A stretch of 52,235 nt of DNA, from NCBI GenBank assembly GCA_036260375.1, contig DASZZZ010000080.1, positions 1 through 52,235 of the forward strand. Direction: 5' to 3'. This document shows positions 24,973 to 33,178 of this stretch, one piece after another (position 1 is the first letter of the stretch; the number at the start of each line of letters is the position of its first letter). The stretch comes from DASZZZ01 sp036260375 (lineage in GTDB: Bacteria; Actinomycetota; CADDZG01; WHSQ01). Below the pieces are notes generated by a model. The model was given only the letters and a program-made list of their open reading frames with translations, had not been told where the DNA came from and did no database searches. A program made the position numbers and the translations under genes.

Positions 24973-26229
24973 GTGGAATCCATGCTGAAGGACCGCAGCC
25001 TCGCCCCCGAGGGCCGGCTCAAGATCGAGTTCGCCGGGCGCACGATGCCCGTGCTCGACGCGGTGCGCGCCGAGTTCGAGGCCGCGCAGCCGCTCAAGGG
25101 CATGCGGATCGCCGGCTGCCTCCACGTCACGACCGAGACCGCCAACCTCGTGCGCGCGCTCGTCGCGGGCGGGGCCGAGGTATCGGTCGCGGCGTCGAAC
25201 CCGCTGTCGACCAAGGACGACGTCGCCGCCGCGATCGCCGAGGACTTCGGCGCGCACGTGTACGCGATCCGCGGGTGCGACCGCGACACGTACTACAAGC
25301 AGATCGAGGGCGCGCTGTCGATCAACCCGACCGTGATCGTCGACGACGGCGCCGACCTCACGACGACGCTGCACAAGACGCGCACCGACCTCCTCGACGA
25401 CGTCGTCGGCGGGACGGAAGTGACGAGCACCGGCGTCCTGCGGCTGCGCAACATGGCGCGCGACGGCGCGCTGCGCTACCCGATGGTGGCGCTCAACGAC
25501 GCCGACACCAAGCACCTGTTCGACAACCGCTACGGGACCGGCCAGAACACGATCGACGGCATCCTGCGCGCGACGAACCGCCTCCTGGCGGGCTCCGTGT
25601 TCGTCGTCGTCGGCTACGGGTGGTGCGGGCGCGGCGTGGCGATGCGGGCGCGCGGCATGGGCGCGCGCGTCGTCGTGTGCGAGGTCGACCCGCTCAAGGT
25701 GCTCGAGGCGGTCATGGAAGGCTACGAGGTGCTGCCGATCGCGGAGGCGGCCCGCATCGGCGACTTCTTCGTGACCGTCACCGGGAACCGCGACGCCATC
25801 ACGCTCGAGCACCTCGAGTCGATGAAGTCGGGCGCGATCGTGTGCAACTCCGGCCATTTCGATCTCGAGATCCAGGTCGAGCCGCTGCGGGCGCGCGCGG
25901 TCTCGGCGCGCGAGGTGCGCGACAACGCGGTCGAGTACGTGCTCCCGTCGGGTCGCAACGTCGTGCTGCTCGCCGAGGGCCGTCTCGTCGGCCAGGCCGC
26001 CGCCGAGGCGCATCCGTCGGCGGTCATGGACATGACGTTCTCGACGCAGGCGCTCGCGATCGAGCACCTCGTCGCCAACGAGGGCACGCTCGAGGCGGGC
26101 GTGCACTCGGTCCCGCGCGACATCGACGACCGCGTCGCGCGCCACAAGCTCGCGGCGCTCGGCGTGCGGCACGACGACCTCAGCGACGAGCAGCGGGACT
26201 ACCTCTCCTCGTGGGAGCTCGGCACCTAA
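24973..26229 (+). CDS. ahcY: Adenosylhomocysteinase
   Basis: 418 aa. Hydrolyses S-adenosylhomocysteine to adenosine and homocysteine, regenerating the methyl cycle. Conserved parts: RIAGCLHVTTETANL, NPTVIVDDGADLT, ALNDADTKHLFDNRYGTGQN, the NAD Rossmann motif VVGYGWCGRGVAMRARGMG, and VCNSGHFDLEI. The length fits the short prokaryotic form without the extra insert. GTG at 24973 is preferred because AAGGA (24963-24967) is 5 nt before it; an ATG at 24982 is in frame. A TAGGAT box (24890-24895) could be its own promoter. It may feed homocysteine to the MetE-like pair 15 kb away. Confidence 0.93.
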   Translation: MESMLKDRSLAPEGRLKIEFAGRTMPVLDAVRAEFEAAQPLKGMRIAGCLHVTTETANLVRALVAGGAEVSVAASNPLSTKDDVAAAIAEDFGAHVYAIRGCDRDTYYKQIEGALSINPTVIVDDGADLTTTLHKTRTDLLDDVVGGTEVTSTGVLRLRNMARDGALRYPMVALNDADTKHLFDNRYGTGQNTIDGILRATNRLLAGSVFVVVGYGWCGRGVAMRARGMGARVVVCEVDPLKVLEAVMEGYEVLPIAEAARIGDFFVTVTGNRDAITLEHLESMKSGAIVCNSGHFDLEIQVEPLRARAVSAREVRDNAVEYVLPSGRNVVLLAEGRLVGQAAAEAHPSAVMDMTFSTQALAIEHLVANEGTLEAGVHSVPRDIDDRVARHKLAALGVRHDDLSDEQRDYLSSWELGT

Positions 26230-26340
26230 CGGGACCGCAGGCAGTGGTCAGTGCGAGCAAGAGCAGAATGCTGTTGTGTCTGGGAGCCAACCTGGCCGAG
26301 ATTGCATTCCACAGTCTCCCGGTCATAGGTTCGCGGCACG

Positions 26341-26608
26341 ATGCGAGAGTGGGTGGGCGAGCTTCGTTTCGATCCCGCGGTCGAGGCGAAGCTCCGCACG
26401 AAGCACAACCTCTCCCCGTCTCAGGTTCGGGCCGCCGTGACCTGCGGTGCTCACGACTGGGCGAAGTGGCACGCATCCGGTCTACGGTCGGCGGCTCATC
26501 ATCGCCGGGCACGACGCCGATGGTCTGATCGTGGCTTACCTCCGCCATCTCCGCAGGTCCCGCGACCCCGATCTGCTGGAACCGGCAGTTTATGAACCGG
26601 CAGTTTAG
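26341..26608 (+). pseudogene. Frameshifted small toxin-like protein
   Basis: The first frame reads MREWVGELRFDPAVEAKLRT, then KHNLSPSQVRAAVTCGAHDW and AKWH, and the protein continues in the next frame from 26474 as HPVYGRRLIIAGHDADGLIV and AYLRHLRRSRDPDLLEP, ending at TAG 26606-26608. Loss of about two bases (or one extra) at 26471-26474 explains the shift. The joined ~89-aa product resembles BrnT/DUF4258-type RNase toxins in layout (low confidence). A TTGCAT-18-TAGGTT promoter-like pair stands 9 nt before the ATG. The 3' end holds a 15-nt tandem duplication (EPAVY, EPAV). Base composition is lower in GC than neighbouring genes, suggesting acquired DNA. Confidence 0.5.
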
Positions 26609-26884
26609 GAGCCCGATGACGCCCACGACGGGACCGCGCTCCGGTGGCACCTCCCGAAAGAGCGCGTCCAAGCTCGGAGCGTCCCATGTGCAGTGACGAT
26701 TTCGCGTTGCCTAGCAGGGCGATGACGGCGGGCCGAGAATGCGGCAGTTCAGGAACTCATAGCCTTCGAGCGTCGCAGGGCTACAGCATTCGGGCGACTG
26801 GTTCGTCTACCGGAGCGCACACCGCCTTGTGGTCGGCGGCGTCGTGCGTCATGCTCGCGCGGCAATCGACGAAAGAGGACGAAA
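26609..26884. other. Non-coding, lower-GC stretch
   Basis: Together with 26230-26340 this flanks the frameshifted gene. Codon-like structure is absent in all frames and no RNA gene, IS end or clear inverted repeat is visible. A GGCAGTT-like word recurs from the duplication at the pseudogene end (around 26740). It may be remnant accessory DNA. An AGAGGA ribosome site at its right end belongs to the RTX gene. Confidence 0.4.
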
Positions 26885-28009
26885 GTGACTCTCCACCTTC
26901 GCGCCGCGACGACCGCGCTCGCCATGCTGGTCTTCGCCGCGCCTGCGGCGGCTGCGGCGCCGAACGCGCCGGCGTGCGCCGGCGCGCGCGCGACGATCGT
27001 GGGGACGCGCGGCGACGACGTCATCCGAGCGACGCGCGACGCCGACGTGATCGCGGCGCGCGGTGGCGACGACGTCGTGCTGGGCTTCGGCGGGAACGAC
27101 CGCCTCTGCGGAGGTCCCGGCGACGACGAGCTGCGCGGCGGCGCCGACCGCGACCGCGTCCTCGGGGGTCGCGGTGGCGACATCGTGCGCGGCGGCGGCG
27201 GCTCCGACGTCCTGGCCGGCGACGCGGGCGACGACGTCGTGCGCGGCGGCCCCCGCGCCGGCGACACGGTGACCTACCGGCGGGCCGCGGCCGGGGTCGT
27301 CGTCGACCTCGCCGCCGGCACTGCGACCGGCCAGGGGACCGACCTGCTCGCGGGTATCTCGTCGGTGGAGGGCTCGGATCACGACGACGTCGTGCGCGGG
27401 GACGGCGGCGCCAACTGGTTCGACGGCAACCGTGGCGCCGACGTGCTGCGCGGGCGCGCCGGCTACGACTCGCTCCGCGGCGGCCCCGGCGGCGACGTCC
27501 TCGACGTCGGCGAGGACGGCGACAGGGCCGACGGTGGCGCGGGCGCGGACCGGCTCACCGGCGGCGGCTCGAGCGACGGGCTCGTGGGAGGTCGCGGCGC
27601 CGACCACATCCGCGGGCTCGCCGGCAGCGACGTGATGCGCCCGGGGCCGGGGGACGACGTCGTCGACGGCGGCGACGGCACGGATTCGCTCGACTTCCTC
27701 TACGGGCCGGTCGTCGCCGACCTCGCCGCGGGGATCGCCGCCGGCGAGGGCGACGACGTCCTCATCGCGGTCGAGTCTCTCGGCGGGACGGACCAAGACG
27801 ACGTCCTCGCGGGCGATGACGGTTCGAACCGTCTCCTCGGGGAGGGGGGCGACGACGTGCTGCGCGGGCGGGGGGGCGACGACTACCTCAACGGTGACCA
27901 CGATCCCGCCTTCGACGGTCCCGACGGCACGGACGAGCTCGACGGCGGCGACGGCGTCGACCACTGCGTCAAGGGCGAGGTGTACACCGGCTGCGAGCCG
28001 GCCCCGTGA
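26885..28009 (+). CDS. Secreted RTX-like calcium-binding repeat protein
   Basis: 374 aa. A Sec signal peptide (about residues 1-25, ending AAPAAAAAPNAPACAG) is followed by many glycine/aspartate nonapeptides of the RTX type, e.g. GGNDRLCGGPGDDELRGGAD and GGSDVLAGDAGDDVVRGG, interrupted by beta stretches such as VVVDLAAGTATGQGTD. Such repeats fold into calcium-binding beta rolls outside the cell. Two Cys in the last 15 residues (DHCVKGEVYTGCEP) could form a disulfide cap. GTG at 26885 has AGAGGA 5 nt upstream. No enzymatic domain is present; the role is unknown, perhaps cell-surface or matrix. It overlaps its paralogue by 4 nt. Confidence 0.85.
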   Translation: MTLHLRAATTALAMLVFAAPAAAAAPNAPACAGARATIVGTRGDDVIRATRDADVIAARGGDDVVLGFGGNDRLCGGPGDDELRGGADRDRVLGGRGGDIVRGGGGSDVLAGDAGDDVVRGGPRAGDTVTYRRAAAGVVVDLAAGTATGQGTDLLAGISSVEGSDHDDVVRGDGGANWFDGNRGADVLRGRAGYDSLRGGPGGDVLDVGEDGDRADGGAGADRLTGGGSSDGLVGGRGADHIRGLAGSDVMRPGPGDDVVDGGDGTDSLDFLYGPVVADLAAGIAAGEGDDVLIAVESLGGTDQDDVLAGDDGSNRLLGEGGDDVLRGRGGDDYLNGDHDPAFDGPDGTDELDGGDGVDHCVKGEVYTGCEPAP

Positions 28010-29155
28010 GCGAGCGCACGCGCCGGCTTCGGCGAGACACGCTCGCCGTCGCTCTGGTCGCGGCGCTCCCGGTGTTCCCCGTCGCACCCTCCGTCGCCGC
28101 GGCGGCTCGGGCGCGGGCGTGCGACGGCGAGCCGGCGACGATCGTCGGGACGCGCGGCGACGACCTCGTCCGCGCGACGGCCGGCGAGGACGTCGTCGTG
28201 GCGCGCGCGGGAGACGACGTCGTCTTCGCGCTCGGCCGCGACGACGTCGTGTGCGGCGGCCCCGGCGACGACGTGCTGCGCGGCGAGGGCGGCCACGACG
28301 AGCTCCACGGTGGGCGAGGTCACGACGTGCTCGTCTCCGGCGCGGGCGACGACGTCCTCGCCGGCGGCGCCGGCGCCGACGTGCTGCGCGGCGCGTACCT
28401 CGAGCTCGACGTCGCGAGCTATCGGGACGCGCCGTCGCGCGTCAGCGTCGACCTCTCGGCGCGCGTCGCGGGCACCCGGAACGGCCGCGACGTCCTCGAC
28501 GGCATCGTCGCCGTGTGGGGCTCGCGCTACGACGACGACATCGAGGGCGACGAGGGCCCGAACCTCCTCCGCGGCGGCGCAGGCGACGACACGGTCTACG
28601 GCGCGGGCGGAGGCGACGAGATCTACGGCGAGCGGGGCGCGGACGTCCTCGACACCGGCAACCACGGCTTCGCGCGCGGCGGCCGGGGCGCCGACCGGCT
28701 GTTCGCAGGCGACGCGCGCGAGGAGCTGCTCGGCGGCATCGGCGCGGACGCGCTCTTCGGCGGCGACCACGACGACCGCCTCGTGCCCGGCCCGGGCGAC
28801 GACGTCGTCGGGGCCGTCGTCGCCCGCGACGACGTCGTCGCCCTCGGTCGCGAAGACGTCCTCGACCGACGTGAGCTCGTCCTGCCCCTCGCCCGAGGTC
28901 GAGCCGAGCGCGAGGTCGACCACGACGGGGCCGAAGGTCAGGTCGAGGCGGTCGGCGCCGTCGCCGCCGTCTAACCGCCTGTTCGGCGACGGCGGGGACG
29001 ACGTGCTGCGCGGGCGGGCCGGAGACGACTACCTCGACGGCGACTACCAGGGCCGCGGCCCGGGGGCGGCCCCGGGCGTCGACGAGCTGGACGGCGGCGA
29101 CGGCACGGACTCGTGCGTCGACGGCGAATCGGTCGTGGCGTGCGAGGGCCCCTGA
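28006..29155 (+). pseudogene. Second RTX-like secreted protein gene, disrupted by an internal inversion
   Basis: GTG at 28006 starts MSERTRRLRR and a signal peptide, followed by RTX repeats in frame up to VPGPGDDVV (28809). The next 162 bp make no RTX sequence on this strand but read, on the opposite strand, DGGDGADRLDLTFGPVVVDL and onward to EGDDVVAGDDGP, exactly the segment expected here from the paralogue. RTX coding resumes on the plus strand at 28973 (NRLFGDGGDDVLRGRAGDDY) and ends at 29155 with DSCVDGESVVACEGP. As it stands the first frame stops at TAA 28972-28974 (322 aa). Restoring the segment would still leave a one-base offset at the right junction. Confidence 0.75.
28810..28971 (-). 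other. Inverted 54-codon coding segment inside the RTX gene
   Basis: Reverse-complemented, the segment is exactly 54 sense codons aligned with residues after VPGPGDDVV in the upstream paralogue (there DGGDGTDSLDFLYGPVVADL). The left junction follows a perfect 12-bp palindrome, GACGACGTCGTC (28798-28809), which recurs inside the segment at 28828-28839. No long flanking inverted repeats are seen. Confidence 0.75.
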
Positions 29156-29171
29156 GCCGCGGGCGCCTAGG

Positions 29172-29177
29172 TATGAT
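29172..29177 (+). promoter_or_regulatory. Possible -10 box of the ferredoxin gene
   Basis: TATGAT lies about 55 nt before the ATG at 29233, in a short AT-richer stretch between the RTX stop and the ferredoxin. No convincing -35. The gene itself has a clear GGAGGA ribosome site. Confidence 0.35.
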
Positions 29178-29232
29178 TGCCGCCGACTAGACAAGCCAAC
29201 TTTCCATTCCGTAGCCGTCAGGAGGAACGCGG

Positions 29233-29535
29233 ATGACGTACGTCATCGCAGAGCCGTGCATCGGCGTGAAGGACCGTGCGTGCGTCGACGAGTGCCCCGT
29301 CGACTGCATCTACGAGGGTGACGAGCAGCTCTACATCCATCCCGAGGAGTGCGTCGACTGCGACGCGTGCCTGCCCGCGTGCCCCGTCGACGCGATCTTC
29401 CCCGCCGACAACGTCCCGTCCGAGTGGACGCACTTCACGCAGCTCAACGCGCAGTGGTTCGAGGAGCACCCCGACGCGTCGGGAGGTGCCATGGAGAGTC
29501 CTTACGCGCCGGCCGAGGAGCGCGGCGGCGAGTAG
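29233..29535 (+). CDS. fdxA: Ferredoxin, FdxA-type (7Fe/8Fe)
   Basis: 100 aa. The N terminus MTYVIAEPCIGVKDRACVDE leads into CPVDCIYEG, and a second motif ECVDCDACLPACPVDAIF gives CxxCxxCxxxCP. Layout and length match actinobacterial FdxA, which carries one 3Fe-4S and one 4Fe-4S cluster. It is a cytoplasmic one-electron carrier and the likely acceptor for the KorAB oxidoreductase encoded 400 bp downstream. GGAGGA before the ATG supports the start. A strong hairpin follows the stop. Confidence 0.94.
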   Translation: MTYVIAEPCIGVKDRACVDECPVDCIYEGDEQLYIHPEECVDCDACLPACPVDAIFPADNVPSEWTHFTQLNAQWFEEHPDASGGAMESPYAPAEERGGE

Positions 29536-29556
29536 CGCCACGCGCCGAGGACTTCC

Positions 29557-29584
29557 GGGGGCCGGGTCGCCGCACCCGGCCCTC
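29557..29584 (+). terminator. Hairpin after the ferredoxin gene
   Basis: GGGCCGGGT (29559-29567) and ACCCGGCCC (29574-29582) pair perfectly around a 6-nt loop, extendable to 29557-29584 with a GU pair. It sits 22 nt after the ferredoxin stop. No T-tract. Confidence 0.55.
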
Positions 29585-29595
29585 GACGCGTCGCG

Positions 29596-29838
29596 ATGCG
29601 CCGGCTGACCGCCGCCGAGCTGACGTCGCCCGACGCGTGGGCGCAGCTGCTCGGCGCGCGCGTTACGCTTCGCTACCGCCTCCACGGCGATGCCGGGCAT
29701 CCGTTCTCGGAGGCGGCGGGCGTCGTCCGCGCGGTCGCGCACGGCGAGGAGGGGCCCGATTGCGTCGAGATCGTGACGCGCCGGGGCGACGTCCGGCGCG
29801 TCCCGCTCGGCGACGTCGTCGCGGCCAAGGCCCTGTGA
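29596..29838 (+). CDS. Small hypothetical protein, SH3-like beta fold
   Basis: 80 aa: MRRLTAAELTSPDAWAQLLG, then RVTLRYRLHGDAGHPFSEAAG, and a closing VRRVPLGDVVAAKAL. The pattern (VRYRL..., a central turn, V.V..RGDV..VPL..VVAAK) resembles the SH3-like N-terminal domain of Rv0428c-type acetyltransferases, here without an acetyltransferase. That likeness is from memory. It lies between the ferredoxin and korA genes in the same direction. Confidence 0.55.
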   Translation: MRRLTAAELTSPDAWAQLLGARVTLRYRLHGDAGHPFSEAAGVVRAVAHGEEGPDCVEIVTRRGDVRRVPLGDVVAAKAL

Positions 29839-29893
29839 CCACGGACAAACCGGCCGCGACCTGCGGTTTTCGAGCCGCCCACAGGCGGCCCGC

Positions 29894-29902
29894 TGGTATG
29901 AT
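29894..29902 (+). promoter_or_regulatory. Extended -10 promoter element of korA
   Basis: TGGTATGAT (29894-29902) is an extended -10 about 57 nt before the korA ATG. A small hairpin GCCGCC/GGCGGC (29874-29889) precedes it. No -35 is recognisable, as expected for extended -10 promoters. Confidence 0.4.
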
Positions 29903-29958
29903 CGAGCGCACGACCACACCACTCCGGCCGGCCTCGCCGCGCCCCTGAGAGGAGCAGC

Positions 29959-31812
29959 ATGGCCACCCAGGTCACGACCGAGCAGGGAGTCGACCGCAGG
30001 GAGGTCGACCGCGTAGTCATCCGCTTCGCCGGCGACTCCGGCGACGGCATGCAGCTCACCGGGGACCGGTTCACAAGCGTCAGCGCGTTCTTCGGCAACG
30101 ACCTCGCGACGATGCCAGACTTCCCGGCCGAGATCCGCGCCCCGGCCGGCACGATCGCCGGCGTCTCCGCGTTCCAGATCCACTTCTCCGACCACGACAT
30201 CCTCACGCCGGGCGACCAGCCGGGCGTGCTCGTCGCGATGAACCCCGCGGCGCTCAAGGCCAACGTCAAGGACCTCGTGCGCGGCGGGATGCTGATCGTC
30301 AACGACGACGCGTTCGAGAAGCGCAACCTCGAGAAGGTCGGCTACTCGACGAACCCCCTCGAGGACGGCTCGCTCGAGGGCTACCAGGTGTGCCGTATCC
30401 CGATGACGTCGATGACGATCGACTCGGTCAAGGACAGCGGCGTGACCAAGAAGGAGGCCGAGCGCGCCAAGAACATGTTCGCGCTCGGCGTCATCTCGTG
30501 GATGTACGGCCGGCCGCTCGAGCCGACGATCCAGTGGCTCGAGAAGAAGTTCGCCAAGAAACCGGCGATCGCACAGGCGAACGTCGCCGCGCTCAAGGCG
30601 GGCCACGCGTTCGGCGAGACGGCCGAGCTGAGCGCGTTCGAGGTCAAGCCCGCGACGCTCGCGCCGGGCAAGTACCGGCGCATCACCGGCAACCAGGCGC
30701 TGTCGTACGGGCTCGTCGCGGCGAGCGTGCAGGCGAAGCTCCCGCTGTTCCTCGGGTCGTATCCGATCACGCCGGCGTCCGACATCCTCCACGAGCTGTC
30801 GCGCCACAAGAACTTCGGCGTCCGCACGGTGCAGGCCGAGGACGAGATCGCCGCGGTCTCGATGGCCATCGGCGCCGCGTTCAGCGGCCACCTCGGCGTC
30901 ACGACGACGTCGGGGCCCGGGCTCGACCTCAAGTCGGAGGCGATCGGCCTCGCGCTGTCGCTCGAGCTGCCGCTCATCGTCATCGACATCCAACGCGGCG
31001 GTCCGTCGACCGGGCTGCCGACCAAGGCCGAGCAGTCGGACCTCCTCCACGCGATGTACGGACGTCACGGCGAGGCGCCGCTTCCCATCGTCGCCCCATA
31101 CTCCCCGCCGTCGTGCTTCTGGGCCGGGATCGAGGCGGCGCGCATCGCGCTGCGCTACATGACGCCGGTGATCGTGCTGTCCGACGGCTATTTGGCCAAC
31201 GGCGCCGAGCCGTGGCGCATCCCGACGGTCGACAAGCTGCCGGACATCTCCGTGCGGTTCGCGTCGCAGCCGAACGCGGGCGGGGACTTCTGGCCGTTCC
31301 TGCGCGACGAGCAGACGCTCGCGCGCCCGTGGGCGATCCCCGGCACCCCGGGGCTCGAGCACCGCGTCGGGGGCCTGGAGAAGGCCGACGGCACCGGCAA
31401 CATCTCCTACGACGCCGACAACCACCAGCTGATGACGCTGCTGCGCCAGGCGAAGATCAAGGCGATCGAGGAGGACATCGACCCGCTCGAGTGGGACGGC
31501 GACGACGACGCGAGCGTGCTCGTCCTCGGATGGGGTGGGACGTACGGGTCGATCGGCGCCGCGTGCCGGCGCCTGCGGGCGCGCGGCGTCAAGGTGGCGC
31601 GCGCTCACCTCAAACACCTCAACCCGTTCCCGAAGAACACCGGCGAGGTCCTTGCGAGGTTCGACAGGATCGTCGTCCCCGAGATGAACATGGGCCAGCT
31701 GTCGCGCCTCGTGCGCGCGGAGTTCCTCGTCGACGCGATCCCGATAAACAAGGTCAAGGGCGTGCCCTTCAGGGCATCGGAGCTCGAACAACGACTTCTG
31801 GAGCTGATCTGA
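29959..31812 (+). CDS. korA: 2-oxoacid:ferredoxin oxidoreductase, alpha subunit with N-terminal gamma domain
   Basis: 617 aa. The N-terminal ~190 residues are the gamma domain (VVIRFAGDSGDGMQLTGDRF) and the rest the alpha domain, with SYPITPASDILHELSRHK, VQAEDEIAAVSMAIGAAFSG and TTTSGPGLDLKSEAIGLA. With KorB it oxidises a 2-oxoacid, most likely 2-oxoglutarate, to the acyl-CoA and reduces ferredoxin, as in mycobacterial KorAB. No Fe-S motif is needed in this subunit. GAGAGGAGC precedes the ATG. korB begins 1 nt after its stop. Confidence 0.92.
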   Translation: MATQVTTEQGVDRREVDRVVIRFAGDSGDGMQLTGDRFTSVSAFFGNDLATMPDFPAEIRAPAGTIAGVSAFQIHFSDHDILTPGDQPGVLVAMNPAALKANVKDLVRGGMLIVNDDAFEKRNLEKVGYSTNPLEDGSLEGYQVCRIPMTSMTIDSVKDSGVTKKEAERAKNMFALGVISWMYGRPLEPTIQWLEKKFAKKPAIAQANVAALKAGHAFGETAELSAFEVKPATLAPGKYRRITGNQALSYGLVAASVQAKLPLFLGSYPITPASDILHELSRHKNFGVRTVQAEDEIAAVSMAIGAAFSGHLGVTTTSGPGLDLKSEAIGLALSLELPLIVIDIQRGGPSTGLPTKAEQSDLLHAMYGRHGEAPLPIVAPYSPPSCFWAGIEAARIALRYMTPVIVLSDGYLANGAEPWRIPTVDKLPDISVRFASQPNAGGDFWPFLRDEQTLARPWAIPGTPGLEHRVGGLEKADGTGNISYDADNHQLMTLLRQAKIKAIEEDIDPLEWDGDDDASVLVLGWGGTYGSIGAACRRLRARGVKVARAHLKHLNPFPKNTGEVLARFDRIVVPEMNMGQLSRLVRAEFLVDAIPINKVKGVPFRASELEQRLLELI

Positions 31813-31813
31813 C

Positions 31814-32881
31814 GTGACCCACGGCAACGTAACGGCCGGCGAGCGCGGGATAACCGAGGCATCGGGAGGCGTCGCGACGCTCACGCGCAGCGACTTCGTC
31901 TCGGACCAGGAGGTCCGCTGGTGTCCCGGCTGCGGTGACTACGCGATCCTCGCCGCGGTGCAGAGCGTCATGCCGGAGCTCGGCATCCCGCGCGAGAAGC
32001 TCGTGTTCGTCTCTGGCATCGGCTGCTCGAGCCGGTTCCCGTACTACATGAACACCTACGGCGTGCACGGCATCCACGGCCGTGCTCCGGCGATCGCCAC
32101 GGGCATCGCGACGGCGCGCCCCGACCTCCACGTGTGGGTCGTGACCGGCGACGGCGACGGGCTGTCGATCGGCGGCAACCACCTCATCCACGCGCTGCGC
32201 CGCAACGTCAACATGCGCATCCTGCTGTTCAACAACCAGATCTACGGGCTCACGAAGGGCCAGTACTCGCCGACGTCGGAGCGCGGGAAGGTCACGAAGT
32301 CGACGCCGTTCGGGTCGCTCGAGCCCCCGTTCAACCCGATCTCCCTCGCGCTCGCGTCCGAGGCGACGTTCGTGGCGCGCACGTTCGACGTCGAGCGCAA
32401 GCACCTGCCCGAGATCCTGCGCCGCGCCGCGCACCACCGCGGCTCCGCGTTCGTCGAGATCTACCAGAACTGCAACATCTTCAACGACGGCGCGTTCCTC
32501 GCGCTGACCTCCAAGGAGGGCCGCGCGCAGAACCGCATCTACCTCGAGCACGGCAAGCCGGTCCGCTTCGGCCGCGACGGCGAGAAGGGCGTCCGCATGA
32601 AGCCCGACGGCAGCCTCGAGATCGTCGACGTCGCCGACGTCGGCGAGAGCGAGATCCTCGTGCACGACGAGCACCGCGACAACGCGAGCCTCGCGTTCGC
32701 GCTGTCGCGCCTCGCGGACACGCCGACGCAGCCGACGCCGCTGGGCGTCTTCCGCGACGTCGAGCGCCCCGTCTACGGCGAGGCCATGGAGGATCAGCTG
32801 CGCCGCGCCGCGGAGCAGCAGGGCCCCGGCGACCTCGCGCGTCTGCTCGGGTCCGGCGACACGTGGACGGTGACCGGATGA
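31814..32881 (+). CDS. korB: 2-oxoacid:ferredoxin oxidoreductase, beta subunit
   Basis: 355 aa. It carries the ThDP site (VVTGDGDGLSIGGNHLIHAL, LLFNNQIYGLTKGQYSPTS) and Cys ligands for one 4Fe-4S cluster (RWCPGCGDYA, SGIGCSSRFP and a later EIYQNCNIF Cys). Works with KorA; FdxA is the probable electron acceptor. GTG at 31814 directly follows the korA stop. A short hypothetical gene overlaps its 3' end by 4 nt. Confidence 0.93.
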   Translation: MTHGNVTAGERGITEASGGVATLTRSDFVSDQEVRWCPGCGDYAILAAVQSVMPELGIPREKLVFVSGIGCSSRFPYYMNTYGVHGIHGRAPAIATGIATARPDLHVWVVTGDGDGLSIGGNHLIHALRRNVNMRILLFNNQIYGLTKGQYSPTSERGKVTKSTPFGSLEPPFNPISLALASEATFVARTFDVERKHLPEILRRAAHHRGSAFVEIYQNCNIFNDGAFLALTSKEGRAQNRIYLEHGKPVRFGRDGEKGVRMKPDGSLEIVDVADVGESEILVHDEHRDNASLAFALSRLADTPTQPTPLGVFRDVERPVYGEAMEDQLRRAAEQQGPGDLARLLGSGDTWTVTG

Positions 32882-33162
32882 GCCAACCGGGCTACGACCC
32901 CGGCGACGGCCGCGGCGCGATCGATCCCGACGACGAACGGGTCGAGAAGCTCGCGCGCAAGCTGATGCGGATGGGCGACCCCGCCGCACCCGACATCGAG
33001 TCGGCGCGCCGCTCCGCGCGCCGGATGCTCGAGGACTCCGAGGAGCGCACGCTCGACCCCGCCGCCCGCGACCCCGAGGACGACGGCGTCATCCGCCGCA
33101 CCTCGTCGGAGACCGCCGCCACTGGCGACACCGGGCAGCGCTGGGTCGCCGACGGCGAGTGA
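32878..33162 (+). CDS. Hypothetical acidic protein
   Basis: 94 aa, ATG overlapping the korB stop (ATGA). Composition is strongly charged (DPDDERVEKLARKLMRMG, RRSARRMLEDSEERTLDP), predicted helical then disordered, with no Cys. The tight overlap suggests co-translation with korB. I do not recognise a family. Confidence 0.6.
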   Translation: MSQPGYDPGDGRGAIDPDDERVEKLARKLMRMGDPAAPDIESARRSARRMLEDSEERTLDPAARDPEDDGVIRRTSSETAATGDTGQRWVADGE

Positions 33163-33178
33163 CGCCGCCCGCCGACGC

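Noticed and set aside
26609..26884. Insertion sequence remnant
   Set aside because: No terminal inverted repeats, transposase text or target duplications could be found.
27883..28923. 346-aa minus-strand gene in the RTX region
   Set aside because: Only its first ~55 residues look like RTX protein, and those are the inverted segment; the rest is antisense of the plus-strand genes.
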